This document shows positions 39,120 through 47,504 of a stretch of 64,000 nucleotides of DNA, piece by piece. Position 1 is the first letter of the stretch. Every line of letters begins with the position of its first letter. The notes beneath the pieces were generated by a model. It made no database searches, had not been told where the DNA came from, and saw only the letters and a program-made list of their open reading frames with translations. Made by a program: the position numbers and the translations under genes. This DNA comes from Oceanobacillus jordanicus (GTDB taxonomy: Bacteria > Bacillota > Bacilli > Bacillales > Amphibacillaceae), in NCBI RefSeq assembly GCF_022095695.1, contig NZ_JAIFZM010000007.1, positions 124,001-188,000 of the forward strand, in the 5' to 3' direction.

Positions 39120-39155
39120 AAAGAGACGTCCTCCAGTGTGAGGGCGTCTCTTTTT
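39119..39155 (+). terminator. Terminator of the ilv-leu operon
   Basis: A stem of AAAGAGACGTCCTC with GAGGGCGTCTCTTT (one G-T pair) and a 6-base loop is followed by a T run. It overlaps the stop of ilvA. Confidence 0.9.
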
Positions 39156-39180
39156 GGGTGCTGTAAAGTTATAGAAATGC

Positions 39181-39474
39181 GAAGTCGCGTGGGAGTGGAG
39201 AGAAGTTGCGTGAGAATAGAGTGAAGTCGCGTGGGAGAAGAGGCAAGTCGCGTAGGAGTGGAGAGAAGTTGCGTGAGAGTAGAGTGAAGTCGCGTGAGAG
39301 CAACACCAAACCAAAGAGACGCGACGCGAGTCCAAAGAGACGCAACGCCTTCCCGAGGAGGCGCGGCGCAAGTCCAAAGAGAAGCACTGACATCCCGAAG
39401 CGACGCAACACCACCCAAAGAGACGCACCGCCTTCCCGAGGAGACGCACCACCTCCCCGAAGCGACGCACCCCC
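39181..39474. repeat. Long array of about fourteen 21-bp repeats in two subtypes
   Basis: The first six units follow the pattern GAAGTCGCGTGRGAGNRGAG; the next eight follow CCAAAGAGACGCRACGCN-type sequences. All hold an exact 21-base register. The array starts 26 bases after the ilv-leu terminator and ends before yitT. Long open frames exist in several phases on both strands, but they have no ribosome sites and differ only because the period is a multiple of three. Confidence 0.9.
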
Positions 39475-39524
39475 CAAAAAAAAAGCGACGCACCCCTCAA
39501 TACCTAAGTCGCCAGGTTACTTGC

Positions 39525-40391
39525 TTACAACTTCTGACCATAGTACTTGTCCAATGAAAAACCGCGACCAAGTATTTCCGAAGCATTAATGAAAATAACG
39601 AATGTAGTTGGCTCTTCTTTTTGTAAAATACGTTTCAGTTGCACAGCTTCTTGCTGTTCTGTCACGCAAAGAATCATCGTCTTATCCTGATTGGAATAGC
39701 CACCAACAGAGCGCACCTTGGTAATCCCCCTGTCGATTCCATCTCGAATTATTTGCTGAATTTTCTCTTCTTCTTCTGTGATAATCATAATTAATTTTGT
39801 AGCAGAGGTACGTAGCTGGACAATATCAATTGTTTTACTTGTAATATAAATTGCCATTAAGGCAAACAATGTGAGCTCAAGGCTGAACACAACAATAGAA
39901 GCAGTGACAACAAAGCCATCGACAATTAACTGAGAATAACCACTTGAGATCCCTGTGAATTTTTTTACGATTTGGGCGATGGCGGCCGTTCCACCAGTAG
40001 AGCCATTCCCTTTATAGACGATGCCAAGGCCTGTACCTAGGACAATTCCTCCATAAATCGCACCTAATAGTGGATTTGTAACGGTATACGGAATATCAGC
40101 GGAAAGCCAGATGATAAACGGTACCCAAAACGTGCCAATCAACGTTTTCCAGCTAAAGCTTTTTCCAAGTGCAATCCAGCCGATAATGAAAATTGGAATA
40201 TTGATAAGCAATTGTGTATAAGCAGGACTTAATTCATACATTTCAAATAAGATGGTACTAATCCCTGAAATTCCACCTGCAGCTAGCTTTGAAGGTAATA
40301 AAAAGACATTATAACTTAACGCAACGAGTGTAGCACCAATAATAATTTTCAGCGCATCATTCACCGCACGGTTTTTATGTAATATGTTCAT
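39525..40391 (-). CDS. YitT-family membrane protein (DUF161 plus DUF2179)
   Basis: The 288-residue protein has five to six membrane segments (about 15-170), with the family signatures KLAAGGISGIS near residue 34 and GNGSTGGTAAIAQI near residue 130, and a soluble C-terminal DUF2179 domain (about 215-280). B. subtilis has several paralogues of unknown transport function. The start at 40391 has AAGGAGA upstream on the minus strand. Nearest upstream DNA is a structured repeat element. Confidence 0.9.
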   Translation of the reverse strand: MNILHKNRAVNDALKIIIGATLVALSYNVFLLPSKLAAGGISGISTILFEMYELSPAYTQLLINIPIFIIGWIALGKSFSWKTLIGTFWVPFIIWLSADIPYTVTNPLLGAIYGGIVLGTGLGIVYKGNGSTGGTAAIAQIVKKFTGISSGYSQLIVDGFVVTASIVVFSLELTLFALMAIYITSKTIDIVQLRTSATKLIMIITEEEEKIQQIIRDGIDRGITKVRSVGGYSNQDKTMILCVTEQQEAVQLKRILQKEEPTTFVIFINASEILGRGFSLDKYYGQKL

Positions 40392-40411
40392 ATACGATCT
40401 CCTTCATATAA

Positions 40412-40567
40412 AGTGAACCTTCAATCAGTGGGGCGGGCATTCTTCCCCCACTGATTGTTAGTTGAACGAATCGGGGTGTTAGCGTCCGTTTTCTCCCACT
40501 TAAGCACCACGGTTTTGTCTCATGTTTTGAAGTGGGAGTCTTACGGACGGTTGCACCGGGATAAAAA
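40412..40567. repeat. Structured intergenic element with two strong stem-loops
   Basis: A perfect 11-bp stem, AATCAGTGGGG (40423-40433) with CCCCACTGATT (40446-40456), is followed by a second hairpin: CGTCCG (40483-40488) and CTCCCACTT (40493-40501) pair with AAGTGGGAG (40530-40538) and CGGACG (40544-40549) across a small internal loop. No protein is encoded. It may be a MITE, an end of an IS200/IS605-type element, or an RNA. The remaining bases to 40708 hold nothing recognised. Confidence 0.7.
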
Positions 40568-40708
40568 ACTGATGACTGATCTATTCTATCATTATGCTGA
40601 TAGAGAGTAAATCACACGTGAGATGAAGGAGGGAGAAATGCGCAACGCTAGAAAGACTCTTACCAAAAGAAAAAAGACTACCAACTAGGTAATCTTTCAA
40701 GTAAGAAT

Positions 40709-41164
40709 TTATCGTGCAACAGCCTCTGCTCGCTGCATCTTCCGTACCACCGCTTCCGTGAAATCCCTTGTCGTACGCGGTAGCATGGTCCGTAGCATCG
40801 TGTTCACCATCGGTCCAATTAGTCCCTTGGCCGTGATGTGCAGATAGCCGGTCATTTTAACTGTCGAATTTGTTAATTCCTCTGCGTGGAAATAGCCATC
40901 GCCGGAAAAATTCTCGTTTATTCCTTTGAGAGTAAAGGAGATACGAGCAGGCTCCTGCCATTCCTGAATGTCAATTCTAAGGCACACCGTCTTATGTACC
41001 ACGCCTGCATCCCCGCGAAAAGTCCACGTTGACTGCCTCTCATTAAGGATTTTATGTTCCACATAACCCGGAACCAAGGTTGCCCAATTCGTAATATTAC
41101 TAATAAACGACCATGTATTACGAATGGGAAGATCTACTTCCAGCTGATGAACTCCACTCGGCAT
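40709..41164 (-). CDS. SRPBCC/CoxG-family protein
   Basis: The 151-residue soluble protein resembles the carbon monoxide dehydrogenase subunit G (CoxG)/START-like group: an N-terminal strand GVHQLEVDLP, then NTWSFISNITNWATLVPGY, a central antiparallel sheet, and a long C-terminal helix. The fold binds hydrophobic ligands or lipids. No carbon monoxide dehydrogenase genes are nearby, so the CoxG name is family-level only. GGGAGGG precedes the ATG at 41164 on the minus strand. Confidence 0.82.
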   Translation of the reverse strand: MPSGVHQLEVDLPIRNTWSFISNITNWATLVPGYVEHKILNERQSTWTFRGDAGVVHKTVCLRIDIQEWQEPARISFTLKGINENFSGDGYFHAEELTNSTVKMTGYLHITAKGLIGPMVNTMLRTMLPRTTRDFTEAVVRKMQRAEAVAR

Positions 41165-41247
41165 TGCTGTCCCTCCCTGATGTTAATAACACACTTTACT
41201 ATCCTATGTAGGAGGGGAATTTTTAGAAGTTGTTTATAAAAAATACT

Positions 41248-41331
41248 TGGAGCAAAGTGAATCAAGAGCACTCCAAAGTGAATCGAGAGCACCTCAAAGT
41301 GAAACCAAAGCACCCCACAGTGAAACCATAA
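41248..41331. repeat. Four 21-bp tandem repeats
   Basis: Four consecutive 21-base units share CAAAGTGAATCGAGA or CAAAGTGAAACCAAA-type sequences. They lie between divergent genes and are related in length and core (AAAGT, CGAGAG) to the arrays at 14184 and 39181. Confidence 0.8.
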
Positions 41332-41434
41332 CACCAATTAAACATCTACACAATTCAACTTCCTCAACTTGAGAACACGTTAAAAAAGGTCTATGCTATT
41401 AATGGATAGATTGCTAACAAGAGGAGTTTGCCTA

Positions 41435-42844
41435 ATGAAAATAAAAGCTTACGGGCTACGTATCGCCACAATAATTTATGCTATTTTACATTTTTTAACT
41501 TACTTTTTCCCATCAGACATCCTGTTAACTGTCCTAGCTATCAGTGGCTTTGCTATTTTATTGTTTGCCTTTCTGCATTTTGGACTGAAGGGTTTCAAGC
41601 TGCCACTCATGCTATTTCTTATCGGATTGGTTGTACTCTCATATGCAAACAATTTTACCCTTTCCGACATCTATGCTGGTTTTTTACAAATGCGGGACAT
41701 TATTGGACTGCTTATTATCGTCCCAATGATCAGCTGGGTTTTGCGTGTAGAGGCCTATATGGAGGCAATTCTTTCACGAGCACATCATGCGATTAACACG
41801 AGCAGAAAATTTTATTTTTCTGCCATGGTATTTACGCAGGTGATATCTTATTTCTTACTTTTTGGAGCCATTCCCATGGTGTATCAGTTTATTAATGATA
41901 TTTTAAAGGGTGAAAAAGGGGAGGGCTGGGAAAATTTCAAAGGGACCGCTGTGCTCCGATCTTTTGCCCTTTCTACCATGTGGGTTGTCAGCATACCGAG
42001 CTTTATATTTGCAGTTGAAACGATGAAGGCTTCGCTTTGGCTTGCCATTATCCAAGGGATGGTCATCGCTGCGCTTGGTATAGGGATATCAGTTGTTTTC
42101 TCCATCAGGGATGAAAAGAAATATGGCCTTGACATCACAACCGTTTTACAAGGGAAAATCGCTGGAATTTTGCAAAGCGCTTCATCTAAGAAGGTTAGTC
42201 GGAAACTTGTTATGGAATTTTTGTTTTTATTCGTGACGTTATTCGGCACTATTTTTGCATTGCATGGGTTCTTTGGGCTTGAGTTAATGATGACCATCCC
42301 CATTGTCATTTTCTTTTGGAGCTTGTTGTATTACGCAATAAAACGGCGACCAGGTAAATTCATGGAAGAAGCGCACCATTACACAAAAGAAGGAATGCTG
42401 AAACAATCCTATCAGCTTAGTATCATGCTGGGAGCGGGTGTGCTGATCTCAGCTCTAAACCAGACGGGATTCGGCACATCTATTGTAGATGGTGTTTATT
42501 ACTTGCAGCAGCATATTCCGTTTCTTAATTTCCTTTATTTGCTGCCATTTATCGTTATCTTACTCGGGTTCTTAGGGCTAGGTCCCCTGACCGTTATGGT
42601 TCTAGTTGCCGGGATTCTCGAATCCATTGCTCTGCCATATCCACCAGAACTCATCGTGCTTGCGGTAACATCAGGTAGCGTTATTTCTATCTTGCTTTCC
42701 CCACTTATTATGCCGGTTATTGTGCTTAGCGCATCCAACGGGTTGAATGGGTTTAAAAATGGGATTAAGTTTAATTTGGGGTATGCCATTGTGTTTTATA
42801 TCCTTGTGCAATGCTATATCCAGACCATGATTCATGTGATTTAG
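41435..42844 (+). CDS. Polytopic membrane protein, probable transporter
   Basis: The 469-residue protein has about twelve hydrophobic segments, arranged as two halves around a charged loop near residues 220-250. The second half contains LLPFIVILLGFLGLGPL and LIVLAVTSGSVISILLSPLIMP, reminiscent of ion-transporter superfamily hairpins. It resembles B. subtilis YhfA-like proteins, though I hold this loosely. Substrate is unknown. I chose ATG 41435 because AAGAGGAG precedes it; an earlier in-frame ATG has no ribosome site. Confidence 0.75.
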   Translation: MKIKAYGLRIATIIYAILHFLTYFFPSDILLTVLAISGFAILLFAFLHFGLKGFKLPLMLFLIGLVVLSYANNFTLSDIYAGFLQMRDIIGLLIIVPMISWVLRVEAYMEAILSRAHHAINTSRKFYFSAMVFTQVISYFLLFGAIPMVYQFINDILKGEKGEGWENFKGTAVLRSFALSTMWVVSIPSFIFAVETMKASLWLAIIQGMVIAALGIGISVVFSIRDEKKYGLDITTVLQGKIAGILQSASSKKVSRKLVMEFLFLFVTLFGTIFALHGFFGLELMMTIPIVIFFWSLLYYAIKRRPGKFMEEAHHYTKEGMLKQSYQLSIMLGAGVLISALNQTGFGTSIVDGVYYLQQHIPFLNFLYLLPFIVILLGFLGLGPLTVMVLVAGILESIALPYPPELIVLAVTSGSVISILLSPLIMPVIVLSASNGLNGFKNGIKFNLGYAIVFYILVQCYIQTMIHVI

Positions 42845-42845
42845 A

Positions 42846-42893
42846 AAAACAATAGGTTTAGGAGGACAAATTTTAATATTGGTCCTCCTATTG
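42846..42893 (+). terminator. Probable terminator hairpin
   Basis: AGGAGGAC (near 42860) pairs with GTCCTCCT (near 42881), and ACAATAGG can extend with CCTATTGT. The T run is weak, so termination strength is uncertain. Confidence 0.5.
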
Positions 42894-42970
42894 TGATTAA
42901 TTTCGAAACATTTTAACTTTGTAGCCGTATTAGGTTATGAAGGGAATTAACCAATAAAGGTGGGTGTTCC

Positions 42971-43435
42971 ATGGAAAGTCAAAGAGTGAAGAACGTAGTA
43001 AATAGTATTGAAGAAATAAGTAACAATGTTGATGAACAGGTTGCCACAGAACTTGAATTAGAAAAATTTAATCGAATCATAAACAGATTAGATTCTTTCT
43101 CAAATGAATGTGAAGAGTGTGAACAGTATTTTACTGACTTAGAGTCCCATATTAAGGACCTTTTGGAAAAGAACAGCACGATCACAGAAGATGATATTAA
43201 ACATCACAAACAAAAAATAAATAACAGCAGTACTCACCTTATGAAAAAACACAATTTAGTAACAAGCGGCTTTTATTTCAGCGTATATATGCCCATAGGA
43301 ACAAGCTTAGGTGTCGTATTTGGGCTCCTTATATTTGAAAATATTGGGATAGGATTACCACTTGGTGTTGGACTTGGTGTCGCCATCGGCGCAGCATTAG
43401 ATGCAAATGCCAAGAAAAAGGGGCTGGTTTTGTAA
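42971..43435 (+). CDS. Helical protein with C-terminal glycine-zipper membrane hairpin, unknown
   Basis: The 154-residue protein has a long acidic helical N-terminal region (1-100) with coiled-coil character and two Cys in ECEECEQYF, then two hydrophobic, glycine-rich segments (about 101-118 and 125-148; GLPLGVGLGVAIGAAL) like a glycine zipper. The C-terminus is basic (KKKGLVL). No family is recognised. Glycine-zipper hairpins occur in small membrane-active or envelope proteins. AAAGGTGGGTG precedes the ATG. Confidence 0.65.
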   Translation: MESQRVKNVVNSIEEISNNVDEQVATELELEKFNRIINRLDSFSNECEECEQYFTDLESHIKDLLEKNSTITEDDIKHHKQKINNSSTHLMKKHNLVTSGFYFSVYMPIGTSLGVVFGLLIFENIGIGLPLGVGLGVAIGAALDANAKKKGLVL

Positions 43436-43477
43436 CTTATAAGGACTGCGATTACCAAGGAATAGAAGGAATTATAA

Positions 43478-43647
43478 ATGGAAAAGACTTCTCATATGGT
43501 TACATTTGAAAAGACTATAAATGTCGTTAATCAACTAACAGAAGAGGATGCGAAGTGAAACTAGAAGTAGTAGATAGAATATCAACTTTATATCACCGTA
43601 TACCCGAATTAAATAAGTTAAGGAAAAAACATATAGAAAATGAATAA
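43478..43647 (+). other. Two overlapping very short open frames, possible gene remnant
   Basis: ATG 43478 (AGAAGGAA upstream) opens 26 codons ending at TGA 43556-43558. A GTG at 43555 overlaps this stop (GTGA) and opens 30 codons ending at 43647. Both peptides are charged and helical (VVNQLTEEDAK; LYHRIPELNKLRKKH). They could be a coupled pair of micro-genes or the broken start of a lost gene. No family is recognised. Confidence 0.3.
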
Positions 43648-43916
43648 CTGTCCCTCAAGCCTGCAACGAACCACAGAACATCTCTAGTTATATCCAATAT
43701 TCAATTCACCCAATGTAAATCCCTGGTTAAATTGTCCCGATTTAGTAATAGGATAAGCTTTCTATCTCATATCAACTAGTAAGGGCATTCTAGAAAAACT
43801 CCCACTTGCTCGTCTTTTAGTAAATGCACTCGTTGTGCTTATACTTGGAAGTTTGCTATGTCGACTTTGGCCTAAGATTTTACATTTTCCTAAAGTAAAT
43901 ATGAGGAGGTTCTCTT
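43648..43916. other. Intergenic region before the lipase gene
   Basis: AT-rich DNA without a supported gene. One frame near 43785-43885 reads as a hydrophobic stretch (LVNALVVLILGSLL) followed by basic residues but has no start codon or ribosome site, so it may be a fragment of a lost membrane gene. No repeat or clear promoter was recognised. Confidence 0.35.
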
Positions 43917-45509
43917 GTGAAAACACTTGGTAGAATTACGGTTTCCTTATTGTTTATTTTGTTAATTGGGTTACTTCGTGACACGATCCAAGCACAACCT
44001 CTTGAACAGCCCATCCCAGATCCTGTGTTAGTAGAAGAAGGCGGAGCGTATTCTCTAAATGGCAAGGCTAGTAATGGAAATGACGAGATACCAGGGGAAT
44101 GGTATGCAGGTGATACACCAACAAACCTGATCGCAGATGCTCCTGTATTGCTATTCGTTCCCGGACTGAATAATGTTGCACAGATTTTCTGGGAAGATAA
44201 TGATATGTACCAGACGGCCTTGGAAGCGGGTTATCAGACCGCATTTATTCAGCTGTATGATGCTGGTGGGGCTTCCGCGGATATGTGGGACAATGGTCAA
44301 CTCCTAGCCGAAAAAATTGAAGAAATTGCGGCACATTTTTCGAATAAACCAATCACCATTATTGCGTACAGTAAAGGTGGTGTGGATGCACAGACGGCTC
44401 TTACCTATTATGGTGCTGGGCAATATGTGGAAAATGTGATTACCCTTTCTAGTCCACACCATGGTTCACAGCTTGCAGATCTAGCGGATAGTAGTTGGGC
44501 TGGCTGGCTTGCTGATTTGATTGGCGCTCAAGGGGAAGGAACCTCAGCAATGGAAACAGGGTATATGGCATACTTTCGTTCGATAACAGATGCAGAACCT
44601 ACCGCGTCAGCTCATGATTATTATACAATTGGCGGGACAAATTGGGGCTCTATGTTTTCGTCTACCTGGTTTGGTGGGATGTACTTAAATAGCTATGGGG
44701 ACAATGATGGAGTAGTGACGACAAGTAGCAGCCAGCTCCCAGTAGGGCAGTTGCTCGAAATCGGTAACTGGAACCATACAACCGTACGATCTGGCGCAAC
44801 ATTTTCCATATTTGAAGATGTTATTGCAGGGAACAGCCTGAGCAGTCTAACGCAGAATACTCCTATTTATGAAGAGGCAATCGAAGCGAAGGGAGCCCGC
44901 AATCAATGGGTTACAGGTGGAGAATTGGGAAATGGGACGGAGGAAAAGGTCCCTCTATTCATGGATGAAACAATCAAACAGACATCGTTTCAGCTCCTAA
45001 CAGCAGAGCCGTTATCTAGAATAGAACTAACGAATCCTTCCGGTAAAACAGTGCAAGTGAAGCCAAAAGTAACGGAGAACAAGGAAGGATATTTCATCAA
45101 CGCAATCGACCACCATTTTTCACTCGCAGATTTACAGGTAGGGAAATGGGAGCTTCGCTTGAAAAGCGCCCAAGCGAATGCGTACCTTCTTATTGCCGAT
45201 TATGACGAAAAAGCTTTTGTAACTGTGTCAGCAGAAAACCTTGTAGAAACAAGCCATATCCCATTTGCTGTCACAACCGATCCTATGTATGTGAAACCCG
45301 AAACAGTAAAGGCAACCTATTACATTAAGGAGTCTGGTGCAGCTCCTGAGCTAGTTACCACCTATGAAAATAACACAAGTCTGTCACAGACAATTCCGTT
45401 GCAAAAAAAGAATCAAAGCTATGTCATTACCACAGAAGTGGAAGGCACCACCAAACAAGGGAATACATTTAAACGGACGTTCATTAATTCAGTATACCGT
45501 GCCGATTAG
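43917..45509 (+). CDS. Secreted lipase/esterase with alpha/beta-hydrolase fold
   Basis: The 530-residue protein has a signal peptide (KTLGRITVSLLFILLIGLL, cleavage near residue 27), an alpha/beta-hydrolase domain (about 50-310) with nucleophile elbow IAYSKGGVD near residue 147, SSPHHGSQLADLAD and a catalytic Asp candidate in GDNDGVV near residue 263. The C-terminal half (about 340-530) is beta-rich, like an Ig or lipase-accessory domain. It is probably exported to act on lipids or esters. It starts with GTG 43917 behind GAGGAGGT. A terminator follows. Confidence 0.88.
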   Translation: MKTLGRITVSLLFILLIGLLRDTIQAQPLEQPIPDPVLVEEGGAYSLNGKASNGNDEIPGEWYAGDTPTNLIADAPVLLFVPGLNNVAQIFWEDNDMYQTALEAGYQTAFIQLYDAGGASADMWDNGQLLAEKIEEIAAHFSNKPITIIAYSKGGVDAQTALTYYGAGQYVENVITLSSPHHGSQLADLADSSWAGWLADLIGAQGEGTSAMETGYMAYFRSITDAEPTASAHDYYTIGGTNWGSMFSSTWFGGMYLNSYGDNDGVVTTSSSQLPVGQLLEIGNWNHTTVRSGATFSIFEDVIAGNSLSSLTQNTPIYEEAIEAKGARNQWVTGGELGNGTEEKVPLFMDETIKQTSFQLLTAEPLSRIELTNPSGKTVQVKPKVTENKEGYFINAIDHHFSLADLQVGKWELRLKSAQANAYLLIADYDEKAFVTVSAENLVETSHIPFAVTTDPMYVKPETVKATYYIKESGAAPELVTTYENNTSLSQTIPLQKKNQSYVITTEVEGTTKQGNTFKRTFINSVYRAD

Positions 45510-45511
45510 CA

Positions 45512-45546
45512 AAAAGGTCCTGTAGTTTCTCATGCAGGGCCTTTTC
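45512..45546 (+). terminator. Rho-independent terminator of the lipase gene
   Basis: AAAAGGTCCTG (45512-45522) pairs with CAGGGCCTTTT (near 45534-45544), one G-T pair, with an 11-base loop. Confidence 0.85.
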
Positions 45547-45689
45547 AATTAGAGCTAGGGAGCAATTATGTGGTTGGAATTTTGAAGAAGTCCCACTATA
45601 AATCGCTAAAAGACTAATGAATGCTCGTTTTTCTAACAAGAATAGGAAAGTTTATGAATTTCAGCTCCATATCGTTCCTTGACAAGAAC

Positions 45690-45842
45690 GGCCACGTCCA
45701 GCTCCAGCGCCCAGAGACTAGGCGACTTCACGTATCGCCCTACAATAAGTCATCATCGGCTCGTGACCTCACCGTGATTCCTTTATCTCAGTTGATTCGT
45801 TCCACTCACTACGTCTCTAAACGGGCTCTTGCGCTTTTGTTA
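45690..45842. repeat. Dispersed Bacillaceae-type intergenic repeat, copy 1
   Basis: Shared blocks with 52168-52436 are TCCAGCTCC, ACTAGGCGACTTC, CGCCCT, a 41-base near-identical core at 45748-45789 (AGTCATCATCG to TCCTTTATCTC) and CGCTTTTGTT at the end. The end overlaps the last codons of the minus-strand TetR gene. Confidence 0.85.
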
Positions 45843-46428
45843 CATACATTTTAGGAGGTTTATAATTCAGAATATGAATGAGTTGTCGAGACATATAGGT
45901 GGTGGAAGCAGTAAAGTCGTCCTTAATCCAATCCAAAATCAGTCCCCAAATACCATAGGCGCGAAAAGTCGTAAATAAATGGTAATTGATGTGGTCCTCC
46001 TGTGGTGTTAAAAGCTTCAAATCCTCGTTAAATAGCTGAATAATTGTATGAATGAACCTGTTTTCAAAACCAGGAATTGCCTCCGAATGATTCCATAGTT
46101 TATAAAAGTGAGCATGCTCTAATATATAGTCAAATAACTGGATTTCAGAGACGGTTAGGTGAATCATGTTCAAGTGGTCCTTATTGAGGTAAGGGGCACG
46201 AAATGCTGTCACGAGCCCATCAAATAATTCTGTTTCAAGCTCTTCAACTAATGCTTCCTTGTATGGAAAGTGACGATAAAAGGTTGCCCGATTATAATCT
46301 GCATGATCCACAATATCTTTAACCGTAATGGAATGATATGCTTTCACTTCCATTAGTTGAATAAATGATTTCATTAACGTGCGTTTCGTTCTACGAATTC
46401 TTCGGTCTGCTTTTTTTAATTCTTGCAT
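45817..46428 (-). CDS. TetR/AcrR-family transcriptional regulator
   Basis: The 203-residue regulator has an N-terminal TetR helix-turn-helix (TVKDIVDHADYNRATFYRHF, residues about 34-53) and a helical ligand domain. It is divergent from the frameshifted dehydrogenase, 238 bases away, the usual layout for a repressor and its target. The final residues (TKAQEPV) come from the repeat that overlaps the 3-prime end. GAGGAGGG precedes the ATG on the minus strand. The inducer is unknown. Confidence 0.9.
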   Translation of the reverse strand: MQELKKADRRIRRTKRTLMKSFIQLMEVKAYHSITVKDIVDHADYNRATFYRHFPYKEALVEELETELFDGLVTAFRAPYLNKDHLNMIHLTVSEIQLFDYILEHAHFYKLWNHSEAIPGFENRFIHTIIQLFNEDLKLLTPQEDHINYHLFTTFRAYGIWGLILDWIKDDFTASTTYMSRQLIHILNYKPPKMYVTKAQEPV

Positions 46429-46514
46429 GACAACTTTCCCTCCTCAAAAACAACGAAAAACAACAAATTAACCAGAAACGTTGAAAACGCATACACTTGA
46501 GCGATTATTGCGGA

Positions 46515-46544
46515 TTGAACCATGTAACCTATGACTTTTATAAT
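46515..46544 (+). promoter_or_regulatory. Candidate sigma-A promoter of the dehydrogenase gene
   Basis: TTGAAC at 46515-46520, an 18-base spacer and a perfect TATAAT at 46539-46544 face the dehydrogenase gene. The divergent TetR protein is a likely repressor, but no convincing palindrome was identified. Confidence 0.6.
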
Positions 46545-46666
46545 AAGACAAAAGAACTTCTTTTCTTGCTTGTGGGAGTGCAACCCGATAAAAAGGCTTA
46601 ATAAGAATATTCTAACATATTTTCCTGCGAGTGGTCTTGGAGAATTTCTATGAAGGAGGAAACGAC

Positions 46667-47436
46667 ATGGATTTTAACGACAAGGCAGTTGTCATAACAG
46701 GTGGTGCTGGTGGAATTGGAAAGGTTACAGCAAAGGCCTTTGCTGACAAAGGGGAAATATTGTACTTGTAGACATGAATGAAGATGCATTGGCGAGTACA
46801 AAGGAAGAGCTGAAACTTGGTGATGATAGAATACTAACAGTTAAAGCAGATGTGACAAATGAAGAAGATGTTGCACGGTATGTCGCAGAGACAACGGAAA
46901 AATTCGATAGTCTAGATGTCCTTTTCAATAATGCTGGGTTTGAAGGCCCTTTCGTATCGATAAAAGAAAGTGATTATAAAGCCTTCCAAAAAGTCATGGA
47001 AGTCAACGTCTACGGTGTATTCCTTGGCATGAAGCATGCCTTAAAAGTCATGGAAGAACAGGGAAGTGGATCGATTGTCAATACAATTTCCAATGCAGGA
47101 TTTATTGGTAGCGCAGGAATGGCGCCTTACATTGCCTCCAAGCATGCTGTTGTCGGCTTAACCAAAACAGCAGCACTAGAACATGCTGGTACTGGAGTTC
47201 GGATCAATGGAGTGGCCCCAGCTGCGATCGATACCCAAATGCTGGGAAATATTGAAAAAAACATGTCACCAGATAATATAGAGAACGTGCGAAAACAAAT
47301 CCAGGCAAGTGTGCCAATGAAACGCTATGGTTTGCCAGTAGAAGTAGCCCAGGTCGTATTATTCCTCGCCTCAGATGAAGCCTCTTTCGTAACAGGTGCA
47401 ACCTATCCAGTAGACGGCGGATCACTTGCAACCTAA
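46667..47436 (+). pseudogene. Short-chain dehydrogenase/reductase with a frameshift
   Basis: ATG 46667 (GAAGGAGG upstream) encodes KAVVITGGAGGIGKVTAKAF, the SDR cofactor motif, but hits TAG at 46769. A second frame continues from IVLVDMNEDA with NNAGFEG and the catalytic YIASK (near 47130) to 47436. Restoring one base near 46748-46755 (AAAGGGGAAAT read as AAAGGGGCAAAT) gives a normal 256-residue SDR. The gene is either recently inactivated or the base is a sequencing error. An internal ATG at 46774 could start only a truncated protein without the cofactor site. Confidence 0.85.
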
Positions 47437-47449
47437 TTTAATTAATATC

Positions 47450-47500
47450 AGTGCTCTTCTACGAATAGAATGTATGGATACCATGTTCGTGGAGGAGCGC
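47450..47500 (+). promoter_or_regulatory. 16-bp hairpin that sequesters a ribosome binding site
   Basis: AGTGCTCTTCTACGAA (47450-47465) pairs along its whole length with TTCGTGGAGGAGCGCT (47485-47500), with three G-T pairs. The right arm contains GGAGGAG, the ribosome site for the gene starting at 47505. It could also end transcription from the dehydrogenase gene, but there is no T run. Confidence 0.65.
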
Positions 47501-47504
47501 TTCT

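Noticed and set aside
39206-39589. Several long Arg/Lys-rich or Leu/Arg-rich open frames on both strands
   Set aside because: All are products of the 21-bp array. No start has a ribosome site, and frames are open in several phases at once.
45621-45854. 77-codon plus-strand open frame after the lipase gene
   Set aside because: It runs through the dispersed repeat and overlaps the TetR gene end on the other strand; no ribosome site.
46667-47436. Programmed frameshift in the dehydrogenase gene
   Set aside because: There is no slippery heptamer with a following structure at the break, and SDR enzymes are not known to use frameshifting; a lost base explains it.
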